Positions 23,523-34,810 of a stretch of DNA of 64,000 nt are shown here, in pieces. The position numbers and the translations under genes are program-made. Under the pieces are notes generated by a model that was not told the DNA's origin, made no database searches, and saw only the letters and a list, made by a program, of their open reading frames with translations. Positions within the stretch are counted from its first letter, which is position 1. Every line of letters starts with the position of its first letter. This DNA comes from DATAJX01 sp036261915 (GTDB lineage Bacteria > Pseudomonadota > Alphaproteobacteria > UBA2136 > UBA6156): NCBI GenBank assembly GCA_036261915.1, contig DATAJX010000004.1:1-64000 (forward strand), given 5' to 3'.

Positions 23523-25397
23523 ATGCTGACAATTAACAATTTGACCTACCGCATTGCCGGCCGCGTGATTTTTGACGAGGCTTCGTGCAACGTGCAGGAA
23601 GGCTGGAAAGTGGGCCTGGTAGGCCCCAATGGTGCAGGTAAAAGTACGCTATTCAAGCTGATCGCCGGCGAATTGCAGGCCGACGGCGGTGCCATCGGGT
23701 TGTCGGACAAATACACGCTGGGCTGGGTGCGGCAGGATATTCCGCACGACGACACCCCGTTGCTGGATATTGTATTGCAGGCCGACACCGAGCGTACCCG
23801 CCTGCTGCACGAGGCCGAAACCGAGCAGGACGCCAACAAGCTGGGCGATATTTACGAACGCCTGATGGACATTGACGCCTATGCCGCGCCTGCCCGCGCC
23901 AGCATGATCCTGGCCGGGTTGGGTTTCAGGGAAGCCGATTTGAGTGCGCCGATCAAATCATTCAGCGGTGGGTGGCGCATGCGCGTGGCTCTGGCCGCGG
24001 CGTTGTTCCGCCAGCCCGACTTTTTGCTGCTGGACGAGCCCACCAACCACTTGGACATTGAAGCGGTGATGTGGCTGGAGAATTACCTGGCCGAATACCC
24101 CAAAACCCTGCTGGTGATCAGCCACGACCGCGAGCTGCTGAATAAATGCATCGACCACGTGCTGCACGTGGATAACAAAAAGGTGGTGGCCTATACCGGC
24201 GACTACGACCTGTTTGAAAAGGAACGCGCCGAGCGCCTGAACAGCCAGCAGAAGCTGCACGAAAAGCAAAAGGCCCAGCGCGACCACATGCAGGCGTTTG
24301 TGGATCGCTTCAAGGCCAAGGCCAGCAAGGCCCGCCAGGCCCAAAGCCGCATGAAGGCGCTGGAAAAGATGAGCGTGGTGGATGCCGTGATGGCCGAGCG
24401 GAGCATCCGCTTCCACTTCAACCAGCCGGAAGAACTGCCCCCGCCGCTGCTGACGGTTGAACAGGCCGATGTGGGCTATGCCGTGGGCAAGCCGATTTTG
24501 CGCGGCGTGAACGAACGCATCGATATGGACGACCGCATTGCCCTGCTGGGTGCCAACGGTAACGGTAAAAGTACGCTTATTAAGCTGATTGCCGGCAAGC
24601 TGGCGCCGCTGAAAGGCGCTGTGGGCAAAAGCAGCAAGCTGCGCATCGGCTACTTCAGCCAGCACCAGGCCGAAGAAATGGACATGGAGGATACCCCCTA
24701 CCAGGCCATGCTGCGGCTGATGCCGGGCAAAAAGGAAAGCGAAGTGCGCGGCAAGCTGGGGCGCTTTGGCTTTGGCCAGGTGCTGGCCGACAACCGCATT
24801 GGCAACTTGAGCGGGGGTGAAAAGGCCCGGCTGCTGTTTGCGATGATTTCCCACAACGCGCCGCACGTGCTGCTGCTGGACGAACCGACCAACCACCTGG
24901 ATATGGACGCCCGCGAGGCGCTGGTGCTGGCGCTGAACGAATTCAGCGGTGCCGTGATTATTGTAAGCCACGACCCCAGCATGGTGGAGCGCGTGGTGGA
25001 CCGGCTGTGGCTGGTGAAGGACGGGGCCTGTAACGTGTTTGAAGGCGACCTGGATGATTACCGTCGCCACGTGATCGAGCAGCGCCGTGCCGAGCGGCGT
25101 TCGGAAAAGAAGCAGGAAAGCCAGGATACTGGCTTGAGCGCCAAGGAACTGAAAAAGATCCAGGCCGAAAAGCGCAAGGAGCACCCGCGCCTGTGGGACG
25201 AGGTTGAACGCACCGAAAAGGCCCTGAACAAGCTGCAGAACAAGCGCAAAACCATGGAAGCCGAAATGGCCGAACCCGGTTTTTACAAAAGCGACGAAGC
25301 CGCCGATACCCAGCAGGCTTATGGCCAGTTGCTGCGCGAGATCGAAGAGCACGAGGCCGCTTGGCTGAACGCGCAGGAAGCCTTCGAGCAGGCCTGA
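23523..25397 (+). CDS. ABC-F family ATPase (Uup/YheS-like)
   Basis: A 624-residue soluble protein with two ABC ATPase domains. Domain 1 has GPNGAGKST, the signature SFSGGWRMRVALA and LLLDEPTNHLD; domain 2 has GANGNGKST, NLSGGEKARLLFA and again LLLDEPTNHLD. The Lys/Arg-rich P-site linker lies between (RAERLNSQQKLHEKQ). The C-terminal ~80 residues form a coiled coil (KALNKLQNKRKTMEAEMAEP), as in Uup and YheS. There are no membrane segments. Members act on ribosomes or DNA, not in transport. It is divergent from nhaA. Confidence 0.93.
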   Translation: MLTINNLTYRIAGRVIFDEASCNVQEGWKVGLVGPNGAGKSTLFKLIAGELQADGGAIGLSDKYTLGWVRQDIPHDDTPLLDIVLQADTERTRLLHEAETEQDANKLGDIYERLMDIDAYAAPARASMILAGLGFREADLSAPIKSFSGGWRMRVALAAALFRQPDFLLLDEPTNHLDIEAVMWLENYLAEYPKTLLVISHDRELLNKCIDHVLHVDNKKVVAYTGDYDLFEKERAERLNSQQKLHEKQKAQRDHMQAFVDRFKAKASKARQAQSRMKALEKMSVVDAVMAERSIRFHFNQPEELPPPLLTVEQADVGYAVGKPILRGVNERIDMDDRIALLGANGNGKSTLIKLIAGKLAPLKGAVGKSSKLRIGYFSQHQAEEMDMEDTPYQAMLRLMPGKKESEVRGKLGRFGFGQVLADNRIGNLSGGEKARLLFAMISHNAPHVLLLDEPTNHLDMDAREALVLALNEFSGAVIIVSHDPSMVERVVDRLWLVKDGACNVFEGDLDDYRRHVIEQRRAERRSEKKQESQDTGLSAKELKKIQAEKRKEHPRLWDEVERTEKALNKLQNKRKTMEAEMAEPGFYKSDEAADTQQAYGQLLREIEEHEAAWLNAQEAFEQA

Positions 25398-25424
25398 TGG
25401 ACCTGCGGCAGGCAGGGGCGTATA

Positions 25425-25751
25425 ATGGCAACCATGCGTACCCGCACCGCCAGCCTGTATAACAGCCTGCGCCCCATGGTGGCCGGGTTGCTGCTGGCCA
25501 TGCTGGTGGCGGTGCAGACGCTTTCGCTCCAGCACCATGCCGAGCATTTTTTCAACACGCACAAGCATTACGGGCATAGCTGTCCGATACACGATTTTTG
25601 CGAACACCTGAGCCTGAGCGATGCCGTGCCGGTGCCGCAGGTGCCGGTGGCGGCGCAACTGGTCGATGTACCCGCGGCGGTGCTGTTTTCGGTCCATGAA
25701 GGTTCGGCGGTCAGTGCCGCTTTCCCCCGGGCTCCTCCGGTGGCGGCCTAG
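25425..25751 (+). CDS. Small exported His-rich protein, possibly metal-binding
   Basis: A 108-residue ORF with a signal-like hydrophobic segment (VAGLLLAMLVAVQTLSLQ) followed by a His/Cys cluster: HHAEHFFNTHKHYGHSCPIH, then FCEHL. The cluster could bind zinc or copper, as in DUF2946-type proteins. A second in-frame ATG at 25434 is possible. It opens a plus-strand run with an ABC ATPase, a FtsX-type permease and a DUF3299 protein, which together suggest metal or envelope homeostasis. Confidence 0.6.
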   Translation: MATMRTRTASLYNSLRPMVAGLLLAMLVAVQTLSLQHHAEHFFNTHKHYGHSCPIHDFCEHLSLSDAVPVPQVPVAAQLVDVPAAVLFSVHEGSAVSAAFPRAPPVAA

Positions 25752-25844
25752 TTCTTCAGACCGTGCCTGCGCGCTTTTGCCGCGGGCGTCATTCACCTAA
25801 CCTAGAGTAAAAAGACATGAGTACAAATATGCACGGAGGTGCCC

Positions 25845-26483
25845 ATGCTCAGCATGCGTAACCTGCGTTTCGGCTATGCCGATAAACCCGTTTTGAATAT
25901 TGAAAAACTGACCGTGAAGGACGGCGAGCACCTGCTGGTGCGCGGGGCCAGTGGTACCGGCAAAACCAGCCTGCTGTTTTTGCTGGCCGGGCTGCTGGCC
26001 CCGCAGGGCGGCAGCATTGTGGTGGAAGACACCGACCTGGCCAAACTCGACCGCAAGCAGCGCGACGTGTTTCGTGGCCAGAACATCGGCTTTGTGTTCC
26101 AGCAGCCGAACCTGATGCCTGCACTGACGGTGCTGCAGAATGTATTGGTGGCGCCATTCATGGCCGGTAAAAAACCCGAGCGTGAATATGCGGTAAGCCT
26201 GCTGCAAAAGCTGGGGCTGGGCGACATGCTGCACCGCTACCCCTGGCAACTCAGCCAGGGGCAGATGCAGCGCGTGGGGCTGGCGCGGGCGCTGGTTCAT
26301 AAGCCTAAATTGGTGTTGGCCGACGAGCCCACCAGCGCGCTGGATGACGAAGCCGCGCAGGCTGCCATTGACCTGTTGCTGGCCAGCGCCCGCAGCGTGG
26401 GCGCGCAGGTGGTGGTAACCAGCCACGACAGCCGCATCAGCAAGCATTTTGGCCAAACCTTGCTGTTGGAGGCGCAGGCATGA
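25845..26483 (+). CDS. ABC transporter ATP-binding protein (LolD/MacB-like)
   Basis: A 212-residue ATPase with Walker A GASGTGKTS, Q-loop FVFQQPNLMPALT, signature QLSQGQMQRVGLARAL, Walker B LVLADEPTSALD and switch His in VVTSHD. The signature reads SQGQM rather than SGGQ, which is tolerated in this subfamily. The start is the ATG at 25845, five bases after GGAGG. Its stop overlaps the permease start (ATGA), so the two form one type VII ABC system that extracts or moves substrates in the envelope, not across the membrane. Confidence 0.88.
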   Translation: MLSMRNLRFGYADKPVLNIEKLTVKDGEHLLVRGASGTGKTSLLFLLAGLLAPQGGSIVVEDTDLAKLDRKQRDVFRGQNIGFVFQQPNLMPALTVLQNVLVAPFMAGKKPEREYAVSLLQKLGLGDMLHRYPWQLSQGQMQRVGLARALVHKPKLVLADEPTSALDDEAAQAAIDLLLASARSVGAQVVVTSHDSRISKHFGQTLLLEAQA

Positions 26484-27676
26484 ACACCCTGACGCTGACT
26501 ACTGCCTACCTGCGCCATAATGCCGCGCGTACGCTTTATAATGTGGTGCTGTTTGCCATCGGCACCGCGTTGATCGCGCTGGTGCTGGCGTTGGGCGGGC
26601 AGTTCGAGCGCAACCTGGGACGCAACCTGCAGGGCATCGATATGGTGGTGGGCGCCAAGGGCAGCCCACTGCAACTGGTGCTGAGCGCGGTGCTGCACGC
26701 CGATGTACCGACGGGGAACATCCCGTTGGCACAGGCCGAGGCGCTGAAGAAAAACCCCCTGATAGGTGCCACCGTGCCAGTGGCGCTGGGCGATAACGTG
26801 GGTGGTTATCGCATTGTGGGCACCACGCCCGATTATGCGGCCTGGTACGGCGCCACGCTGCAAAGCGGGCACATGTTTGCCAGGCCGATGGAAGCCGTGG
26901 TGGGCAGCGCGGTGGCGGCGCAACTGCACCTTGCTGTGGGCCAGAAGTTTGCCGGAAGCCACGGGCTGGTGCCCGGCGGCGAGGTGCATAGCTTTGCACC
27001 CTACACGGCGGTGGGGGTGCTGAATCCCAGCGGCACGATACTGGACCGGCTGGTTTTAACGCCGGTGGAAAGCGTGTGGTACGTGCACGAGAATGACGAC
27101 GACGAGCCGGCGGCCATTCGGCCAAAGCCCGCCGACCGCGCCGTGACCGCGGTGCTGGTAAAGTACGCCACGCCGCTGGCGGTGGCCAGTTTGCCGCGGC
27201 AGATCAACAGCCAGACCAACCTGCAGGCCGCCAGCCCGGCGCTGGAAGCCGTGCGCCTGCGGCAGGTGCTGGGCATGGGCGGCGATACACTGACCCTGCT
27301 GGGCACGGTGCTGATGGTGCTGGCGGCGTTGGGGTTATTCATCAGCATGGCCGAGGCGATGCGCCAGCGGCTGTACGATTTGGCATTGATGCGCTGCTTT
27401 GGCGCGACGCCGTTGAAGATACTGCGGTTGGTATTGCTGGAAGGGCTGGTCATCAGCCTGGCCGGTGGTGTGCTGGGGCTGGGGCTGAGCCACTTTGGCG
27501 CCGCTTATGCCGGGGCGCAGGTGTTGGGCGGGCAGCTCTCGCAAGGGCAGACCACCGACCTGCCGACGGCTGCCGCATTGCTGGCGGGTGTGGTGGCGCT
27601 GGGGTTGCTGGGCAGTTTTATTCCGGCCCTGAAGGTATACCGGCTGGGCATTCCGCAATTGTTGTCGGGTAAATAA
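26480..27676 (+). CDS. FtsX/MacB-type ABC permease
   Basis: A 398-residue protein with one N-terminal helix (YNVVLFAIGTALIALVLALG), a large periplasmic domain (about 45-265) and three C-terminal helices with the FtsX-type coupling region RLYDLALMRCFGATPLKILRL. The motif MVVGAKGSPLQLVL is typical of the LolCE/MacB-like group that pairs with DUF3299 proteins. It partners the ATPase just upstream. The substrate is unknown; the His-rich protein in front and DUF3299 protein behind hint at metal handling. Confidence 0.87.
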   Translation: MNTLTLTTAYLRHNAARTLYNVVLFAIGTALIALVLALGGQFERNLGRNLQGIDMVVGAKGSPLQLVLSAVLHADVPTGNIPLAQAEALKKNPLIGATVPVALGDNVGGYRIVGTTPDYAAWYGATLQSGHMFARPMEAVVGSAVAAQLHLAVGQKFAGSHGLVPGGEVHSFAPYTAVGVLNPSGTILDRLVLTPVESVWYVHENDDDEPAAIRPKPADRAVTAVLVKYATPLAVASLPRQINSQTNLQAASPALEAVRLRQVLGMGGDTLTLLGTVLMVLAALGLFISMAEAMRQRLYDLALMRCFGATPLKILRLVLLEGLVISLAGGVLGLGLSHFGAAYAGAQVLGGQLSQGQTTDLPTAAALLAGVVALGLLGSFIPALKVYRLGIPQLLSGK

Positions 27677-27689
27677 AGGAGAACACAAG

Positions 27690-28238
27690 ATGAAGCCCAT
27701 GTACCTTTTACTGGTGATGGCCCTGATGGGTTTTACCGCCAAAGGCAGCAAACCGAACCCGGATGTATTGCCCTCGGGCCAGCCGGTGAGCGAGCGCAAT
27801 GCGCAGAATATGCTGCCGATGGGCGGCGACAGCGTATGGAATACGCTGCTGCAAAGCAAGATAAGCTACAGCAATGTGGCGCCGCACATCACCGCCACCC
27901 TGACGCCCGACATTAAAAAACTGGACGGCAAGACCTTGAGCGCCGACGGGTTTATTCTGCCGCTGGATGCCAGTAGCGCCAGCAAACACTTTTTGCTGAG
28001 CAAGCGCACGCCCACCTGCCCGTTTTGCCCGCCGGGCGAGCCCAACGAGGTGATCGAGGTGTTTTGCGCCAAGCCGGTGAAAGTGGACGACGCTCTGGTG
28101 AGCGTGAGGGGCAAATTTGCCCTGACCAACAACACCGACAATGGCATATTCTTTGTGATGAAGGAGGCCGAGGTGAGTGCGCCGGCCACCAGCCCCTCGG
28201 GGCAGCCTGCCGGCAGCAATAAACCGACGATGTACTAG
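27690..28238 (+). CDS. DUF3299-family exported protein
   Basis: A 182-residue protein with a short N-terminal hydrophobic segment (MYLLLVMALMGFTAKG). The domain reads DGKTLSADGFILPLDA, then HFLLSKRTPTCPFCPPGEPN and VIEVFCAKPVKV. This matches DUF3299, whose members have a Cys-containing PPP/PPG loop and accompany FtsX-type transporters. Function unknown; the Cys pair TCPFC could bind metal. It starts 13 bp after the permease, behind AAAGGAG. Confidence 0.78.
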   Translation: MKPMYLLLVMALMGFTAKGSKPNPDVLPSGQPVSERNAQNMLPMGGDSVWNTLLQSKISYSNVAPHITATLTPDIKKLDGKTLSADGFILPLDASSASKHFLLSKRTPTCPFCPPGEPNEVIEVFCAKPVKVDDALVSVRGKFALTNNTDNGIFFVMKEAEVSAPATSPSGQPAGSNKPTMY

Positions 28239-29587
28239 CGCGGCGCCAGCCAGCCGCCGCCCAGCGCCTTGATGAGCTGGAGGCTGGCGGTAAGCTGGTC
28301 GAGCCGGGCTTGAATAAGCGCATCGTCGGCCGACAGTTGGCTTTGCTGCGTCGCCAGCAGGGTGGGAAAGTCGATGCTGCCCACGTTGTACTTCAGGCGC
28401 GAAAGGTCAGCGGCGGTTTTGGCCGAATCGGCGGCGATCTGTAACTGTGCGAGCCGGGTGTCGGCGCTGCCGACGCTGGCCAGCGCATCCTCCACTTCCT
28501 GGAACGAGGTGAGGACGGTTTTGCGGTAGTTGGCCACCAGTTCGGCCTTGCGGGCCTTGCTGAGATCGACCGCCGCCAGCAGCGAGCCGCCGTGGAAGAT
28601 GGGAGCCAACAGCCCTGCGCCTACGCTAATGGCGCTGGTGGTGGGGTTGAAGGCGAGAGCGGCGTCGGCCGATAAATTAAGTTGTGGGAACAGGGCGGCA
28701 CGGGCGGCGCCCACATCGGCATTGGCGGCTTTCAGGTTGGCTTCGGCCACCTGAATATCGGGGCGGCGGGTGAGCAGCGCCGAAGGCTGTGTGGCCGAGA
28801 TTTGCGGAATGGCGAGTGTGGCCAAAGTGGTGGCCGAAGGCACCACGCTGCCCGGCGCTTTGCCCAGCAGTACGCCCAGCGCGTCGGTGGTGGTGGAGAC
28901 CTGTTGCTGCAAACTGGCCAGCGAGGCCTGCGTACTGGCCACTGCGCTTTGCTGCTGGGTAACCTCGAGGTTGGAGAGCGTGCCCGCCTTGAAACGCGCC
29001 TGGGTGATGGTGAGCACCTGCTGTGCGGTGGCCAGGTTGCTTGTGGCCAGTTGCAGCCGCTGGCGCAGCGAGAGCAGGGTAAAGTAGTTGGTGGCGACGT
29101 CGGTGGTGACGACGAGGTTGGTCGATTCTTTATCGAAGGTACTGGCGCGGTAATTTTCTTCAGTGGCCTGCCGGTTGGCGCGGTTGCCGCCAAACAGGTC
29201 GGCCTCGTAGCCCACGCTGGCCCCGGTGCTGAGGGTTGTTTTGTTGCTGTGGGGTTGGCCGCCGCTGCTCAGTTGGCGGCCCACGTTGCCGCTGGCATCG
29301 AGCGTGGGGAACAGCGTGGCATTGGCTATGCGCACCTGCGCCCGCGCCTGGTTGACGCGTTGGATGGCGGCTTCGACATCGGTGTTATTGGCCAGTGCGG
29401 CGGTTTGCAGGGCATTGAGTTCGGGGCTGCCGTAAAGCTCCCACCAGTTTTGCGGAATGGTGCTGCTGGGCGCGGTGGCGCCATTGGTCCAGGTGCCAGG
29501 GGTTTCAACCGCCGGGGTGGAATACGAGGGCGCCAGCGTGCAGCCGCTGAGGGTGATCAATGCGATAAGGACGAGGACGTTTTTCAT
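28235..29587 (-). CDS. Outer-membrane efflux lipoprotein (NodT/TolC-like)
   Basis: A 450-residue outer-membrane factor. The lipobox is LSGC at the end of a signal peptide (MKNVLVLIALITLSGC). Two repeats of the TolC fold follow, marked by long coiled-coil helices such as TDVEAAIQRVNQARAQVRIA and the NLEVTQQQSAVASTQASLAS segment. It is the exit duct for the MacAB pair encoded upstream: three bases separate it from the macB stop, so macA-macB-this gene form one operon. Confidence 0.92.
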   Translation of the reverse strand: MKNVLVLIALITLSGCTLAPSYSTPAVETPGTWTNGATAPSSTIPQNWWELYGSPELNALQTAALANNTDVEAAIQRVNQARAQVRIANATLFPTLDASGNVGRQLSSGGQPHSNKTTLSTGASVGYEADLFGGNRANRQATEENYRASTFDKESTNLVVTTDVATNYFTLLSLRQRLQLATSNLATAQQVLTITQARFKAGTLSNLEVTQQQSAVASTQASLASLQQQVSTTTDALGVLLGKAPGSVVPSATTLATLAIPQISATQPSALLTRRPDIQVAEANLKAANADVGAARAALFPQLNLSADAALAFNPTTSAISVGAGLLAPIFHGGSLLAAVDLSKARKAELVANYRKTVLTSFQEVEDALASVGSADTRLAQLQIAADSAKTAADLSRLKYNVGSIDFPTLLATQQSQLSADDALIQARLDQLTASLQLIKALGGGWLAPR

Positions 29588-29590
29588 ATT

Positions 29591-31548
<1,958 letters not shown>

Positions 31549-31552
<4 letters not shown>

Positions 31553-32772
31553 AGCCGGGGCCCGAAGCCGCCCCCCCGGGTGCCGCCGCGCTGGCCGCCG
31601 CCTGTGCCGCTGGCGGCGGGGGCGGGGGCGGCGGTGGTGGCCACTTCGTCACCCTGCTTCAGGCCACTTTTGATTTCGGCGTCGGTTCGGCTCATCAGCC
31701 CTACGTGCACCAGCGTTGGCTTGGGCTGCCCGCCCGGGCCCTTCACCCGCACCATGTAGGCTTCGCCCTGTTCGTTATCCTTGGCTGCCACGCGTTTGCC
31801 CAGTGCCGCCACGGGGATGACCGGCACGTTTTTGGCGCTGCCGACCACAAAGAACATTTGCGTGCTCATGCCGCTCATCAGCTCGCGGCTGGTGTTGTCG
31901 GCATCGACCACCACATTATAGAGCACCACGTTGTTGGTGATGACCGGCGCGGGAAGCACGCTTTGCACGTCGCCGGTCCAGCGTTTTTCCGACCCCAGGG
32001 TGGTGAAGTACACCGGCATGCCCGGCTTGATCTTGGTGATGTCGGCCTCGGCCACCTGGGCCCACGAACTCATGGTATCGAGGTTGGCCAGTTGCACGAT
32101 GGTGGGCGCCTGCTGGCTGGCATTGACCGTTTGGCCTTCGCGCGCGGTGGTTGAAATGACCGTGCCGGAAATGGGCGCATAGATTTTGGTGAAGCCGAGG
32201 TTGGCCATGTCGCCATTCAGGGCAAACTTGGCGGCCTCGATCTGCGCCTTGAGCGAGGCTTCCTGCGCGGTAGCGGCTTTAAGTGCGGCCGCGGTGGTAT
32301 CAACCTCTTGCTTGCTGACGGCGTTTTGCTCGATGAGCAGCAAGTTGCGCTGGTGCTGCTGGCGGGCCAGCACGGTTTGCGCCTGCTGTTGCTGCAGCTG
32401 GGCGGTCAGGCTTTTGATCTGGCTTTGGTCGGTGTCGACCTTGCTCTGGTACACCGTGGGGTCGATCTCGGCCACCAGACTGCCGGCGGCAATATTATCG
32501 TTGGCGGTTACATAAAGTTTTTTAAGCTGGCCGGAAACCTGCGTACCGACGTCGACATACTGTTTGGGTTGCAACTGGCCCTGCGCGGTGACGGTTTCTT
32601 CAATATCGCCCATCGCAACGGCGGTATAGGTAATGGCGGCGGCTTTTTGCTCGGTGCGGCTGAACCACCACCACGCCCCCACCAGCAACAGTAGAAGCAG
32701 GCCGATGATAACCGCAAGGCGTACCGGAGGTTGCTGGCGCAAACGGCCAATGAAGGGGGGCAGGGAAGCCAT
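31549..32772 (-). CDS. macA: MacA-type periplasmic adaptor (HlyD family)
   Basis: A 407-residue membrane-fusion protein: N-terminal helix (LAVIIGLLLLLLVGAWWWF), then the lipoyl half-motif TAVAMGDIEETVTAQGQLQP, a helical hairpin rich in Gln (SLTAQLQQQQAQTVLARQQH), the second lipoyl half (IYAPISGTVISTTAREGQTV) and a beta-barrel domain. The C-terminus is Gly/Ala-rich (ASGTGGGQRGG). I start at the ATG at 32772; a longer frame to 32874 lacks sense. It links MacB to the outer-membrane factor. Confidence 0.92.
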
Positions 32773-32854
32773 GGCCCACCATAAACGAAAAAGCCGTTGT
32801 TCACACCGCTTGCAGCCACTTCCGGCGGCGTTTTTTATAAACCTTAGTTTAACC

Positions 32855-33898
32855 TTACCAGCGGCGGGTTTCACCGATTTTCATTTGCCATGTATCGGCG
32901 GCGGCGTATCCGGCTTTTTGGGCGGCAGCTATGTAGCGCACGGGTGGTTCGAATGCGGGCTCGGTCGTTAGACGAATGGCGCCCCAGTGCTCGGGTATAA
33001 GCGTTTTGGCGCCGATGTCTTTGCCGATCTGAACGCCCTCTTCGGGGTTGACGTGGCTGGCAATCATGATGCGGCGGGGCTCGTACGCGCCAATGGCCAC
33101 AATGCCGTAATCGAACGGGCCGTAACGCTTGCCGATGTCTTTGAACACGGTGGGGTGGTAGGTGGTATCGCCCGACACGTAGATTTTTTTGCCGTGGCCC
33201 TCGACCATAAAGCCACCCCACAGGGTCTGGTTGCGGTCGTTCAGCCAGCGGGCCGAAAAGTGCACCGCAGGCAGCAGGGTTACCGTCACATCGCCCACTT
33301 TAATGTTCTGGTGCCAGTCAAGTTCGGTCACGTGCGCAATGCCCGCGCTGCGCACCAGCGGCCCCACGCCCAGCGGAACGATGACCTGCACCGTTTGCTT
33401 GTTGGGCAGGCGCTTGAGCGTATTGATGTCGAGGTGGTCGTAGTGGTTGTGCGAAATGATGATGACGTCGGCCGTCGCGTCTTCGGGCGCCAGTGGCGAA
33501 GGCGCAAAGCGCTTGGGTCCGGCAAAGCCAAGCGGGCTGGCGCGGTCGGTCAAAAACGGGTCGGAAAGCAGAACCGTTTTGCCCAGCTGCCAGCGGAAGG
33601 CGCTGTGGCCGAACCACTGCAGCTTGTCGCCCTTGGTATTGGCCCAGCCATTGGCGGCCTGCTCGTGGCTTAATACATGGCCGGGGGGAACCACGGGGTC
33701 GGCCCGCCCGCTGACCAGCGCGGCCCACATGAAGCGTTGCATCTCCCAAAAACCGGCCAGCCGCTGCGGACTGCCGGGTGGGTTGTAAAAGCCGGTTTTG
33801 GGGCTGTAGTGGTCGGACATGGGGAAGCTTTCGGTTGGCGTGGCACCGCAGGCACCAAGGCTGGCAGCCATGACAAGGGCAAGAAGGTGGTTGAACAT
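32855..33898 (-). CDS. Metallo-beta-lactamase-fold hydrolase (UlaG/NAPE-PLD-like), probable lipoprotein
   Basis: A 347-residue protein. The metal motif is SHNHYDHLD (HxHxDH) in VIIISHNHYDHLDINTL, with further ligands in PAVHFSARW, YVSGDTTYHP and LIPEHWGAI. The N-terminal SLGAC looks like a lipobox. These features place it with COG2220 enzymes related to NAPE-phospholipase D and UlaG. It may act on a phospholipid or lactone at the envelope. The start at 33898 is chosen because the longer frame runs into tRNA-Ser. Confidence 0.85.
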   Translation of the reverse strand: MFNHLLALVMAASLGACGATPTESFPMSDHYSPKTGFYNPPGSPQRLAGFWEMQRFMWAALVSGRADPVVPPGHVLSHEQAANGWANTKGDKLQWFGHSAFRWQLGKTVLLSDPFLTDRASPLGFAGPKRFAPSPLAPEDATADVIIISHNHYDHLDINTLKRLPNKQTVQVIVPLGVGPLVRSAGIAHVTELDWHQNIKVGDVTVTLLPAVHFSARWLNDRNQTLWGGFMVEGHGKKIYVSGDTTYHPTVFKDIGKRYGPFDYGIVAIGAYEPRRIMIASHVNPEEGVQIGKDIGAKTLIPEHWGAIRLTTEPAFEPPVRYIAAAQKAGYAAADTWQMKIGETRRW

Positions 33899-33944
33899 GA
33901 CTGCAGTGTAGCCTTTTGCGGTTAAGGCGATATAGCAAAATAAA

Positions 33945-34032
33945 TGGCGGAGGAGACAGGATTCGAACCTGCGAGGGGTTGCCCCCAACACACTTTCCAG
34001 GCGTGCGCCTTAGACCACTCGGCCACTCCTCC
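33945..34032 (-). tRNA. tRNA-Ser (anticodon GGA)
   Basis: Complete 88-nt class II tRNA read on the minus strand. The acceptor GGAGGAG pairs with CTCCTCC, the discriminator is G and CCA is encoded. The anticodon loop is CTGGAAA, so the anticodon is GGA (reads UCC/UCU). The long variable arm around GGGGGCAACCCC and the T loop GGTTCGAATCC are clear. Confidence 0.95.
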
Positions 34033-34054
34033 GCACTTTGCAACCGGCACACGC

Positions 34055-34105
34055 GGCGTGCGCCAGCCCTTATGAAGAGGGGGCCACTCGGCCACTCCTC
34101 CGCAC
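34055..34105 (-). pseudogene. 5' fragment of a second tRNA-Ser
   Basis: Repeats the first 18 nt of the adjacent tRNA-Ser and 4 nt of its leader exactly (22-bp direct repeat at 34084-34105 versus 34015-34036). After a different 19-nt stretch it also repeats GGCGCACGCC from the anticodon arm, then stops matching. It cannot fold as a tRNA. Confidence 0.6.
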
Positions 34106-34174
34106 GAATGCGGGTATAGCAACTAAGTAAAGGTTAAACAAGGCGGCGAGGTGGGGAAATTTTACCGGATTTTC

Positions 34175-34222
34175 ATGCAAACTAGCCATGTCCTCATATC
34201 CCCCTTAGGGGGCGCTTTGCAT
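34175..34222. other. Nested inverted repeats upstream of the SleB-like gene
   Basis: ATGCAAA (34175) pairs with TTTGCAT (34216), enclosing CCCCC-TTA-GGGGG (34200-34212). It could be an operator or an RNA hairpin in the leader; there is no T-tail. Confidence 0.3.
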
Positions 34223-34283
34223 AGTGCACGGGTCTGAAAACGGGATCACGGCCCCCCGACCTGTGGCCTACGGACTATCTGTA

Positions 34284-34799
34284 ATGTGGCGTTTTACCAA
34301 AGCTGCCTTGGCGGCTGTTACTCTTATCGTGGGCACCGGCACCTCGGTGCTGGCTGCCGGTTGCAGCTACGAAAGGCAGGAAAACCTGCTGACCACGGTG
34401 TTTTACCGCGAGGCAGTGCCTACACGCGCGGCCCATGCCTCGGTGATGAGTATCATCCTCACCCGGTTGAGGTCGGGCAAATATGGCCCGGACATCTGCT
34501 CGGTCATCACCTACCCCAATGCCCTGGTGCATACCATGGGCGGCGGTAAGGTGGGGCAGGCCAAGCTGGCTTTGTCGCGTGAGAGCGCGCGTATTTTTCT
34601 GCGCGAGTATGCGCAGCAAGGGACGGTAAGCACCGAGTCTTCGGTGTTTGAACGGTTGCGCGGAATGGACTCGTTCCATGCCCGCTCTTTCCGTGGCGCC
34701 TATGCTTCGTCGTGCAGTACGGTTATCGGCGATAACTGTTTTTACGCGCACGGCCAAAAGCGGCACAAGGTAAAGCGCGTTCGGCACAAACACCGGTAA
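34284..34799 (+). CDS. SleB-like cell-wall-hydrolase-related exported protein (divergent)
   Basis: A 171-residue protein with a signal peptide (RFTKAALAAVTLIVGTGTSVLA). The domain resembles the SleB hydrolase fold: NLLTTVFYREAVPTRAAHAS at the place of the catalytic 'YHEAR' segment, then VMSIILTRLRSGKYGPDICS where relatives read a V-NR-R-FP-C pattern. The Glu is kept but its neighbours differ. The C-terminus is basic (KRHKVKRVRHKHR). I am unsure of activity. The ATG at 34284 fits the signal peptide best; one at 34224 adds 20 residues. A terminator follows. Confidence 0.5.
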   Translation: MWRFTKAALAAVTLIVGTGTSVLAAGCSYERQENLLTTVFYREAVPTRAAHASVMSIILTRLRSGKYGPDICSVITYPNALVHTMGGGKVGQAKLALSRESARIFLREYAQQGTVSTESSVFERLRGMDSFHARSFRGAYASSCSTVIGDNCFYAHGQKRHKVKRVRHKHR

Positions 34800-34810
34800 C
34801 TGTCAGCGTA

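Noticed and set aside
23958..25796. A 612-codon open frame antisense to the ABC-F gene.
   Set aside because: It is His/Gln-rich with no domain, while the opposite strand encodes a complete ABC-F protein. Typical GC-rich shadow.
33899..33991. N-terminal extension of the metallo-beta-lactamase-fold protein.
   Set aside because: It overlaps the 3' end of tRNA-Ser; the lipobox fits a start at 33898.
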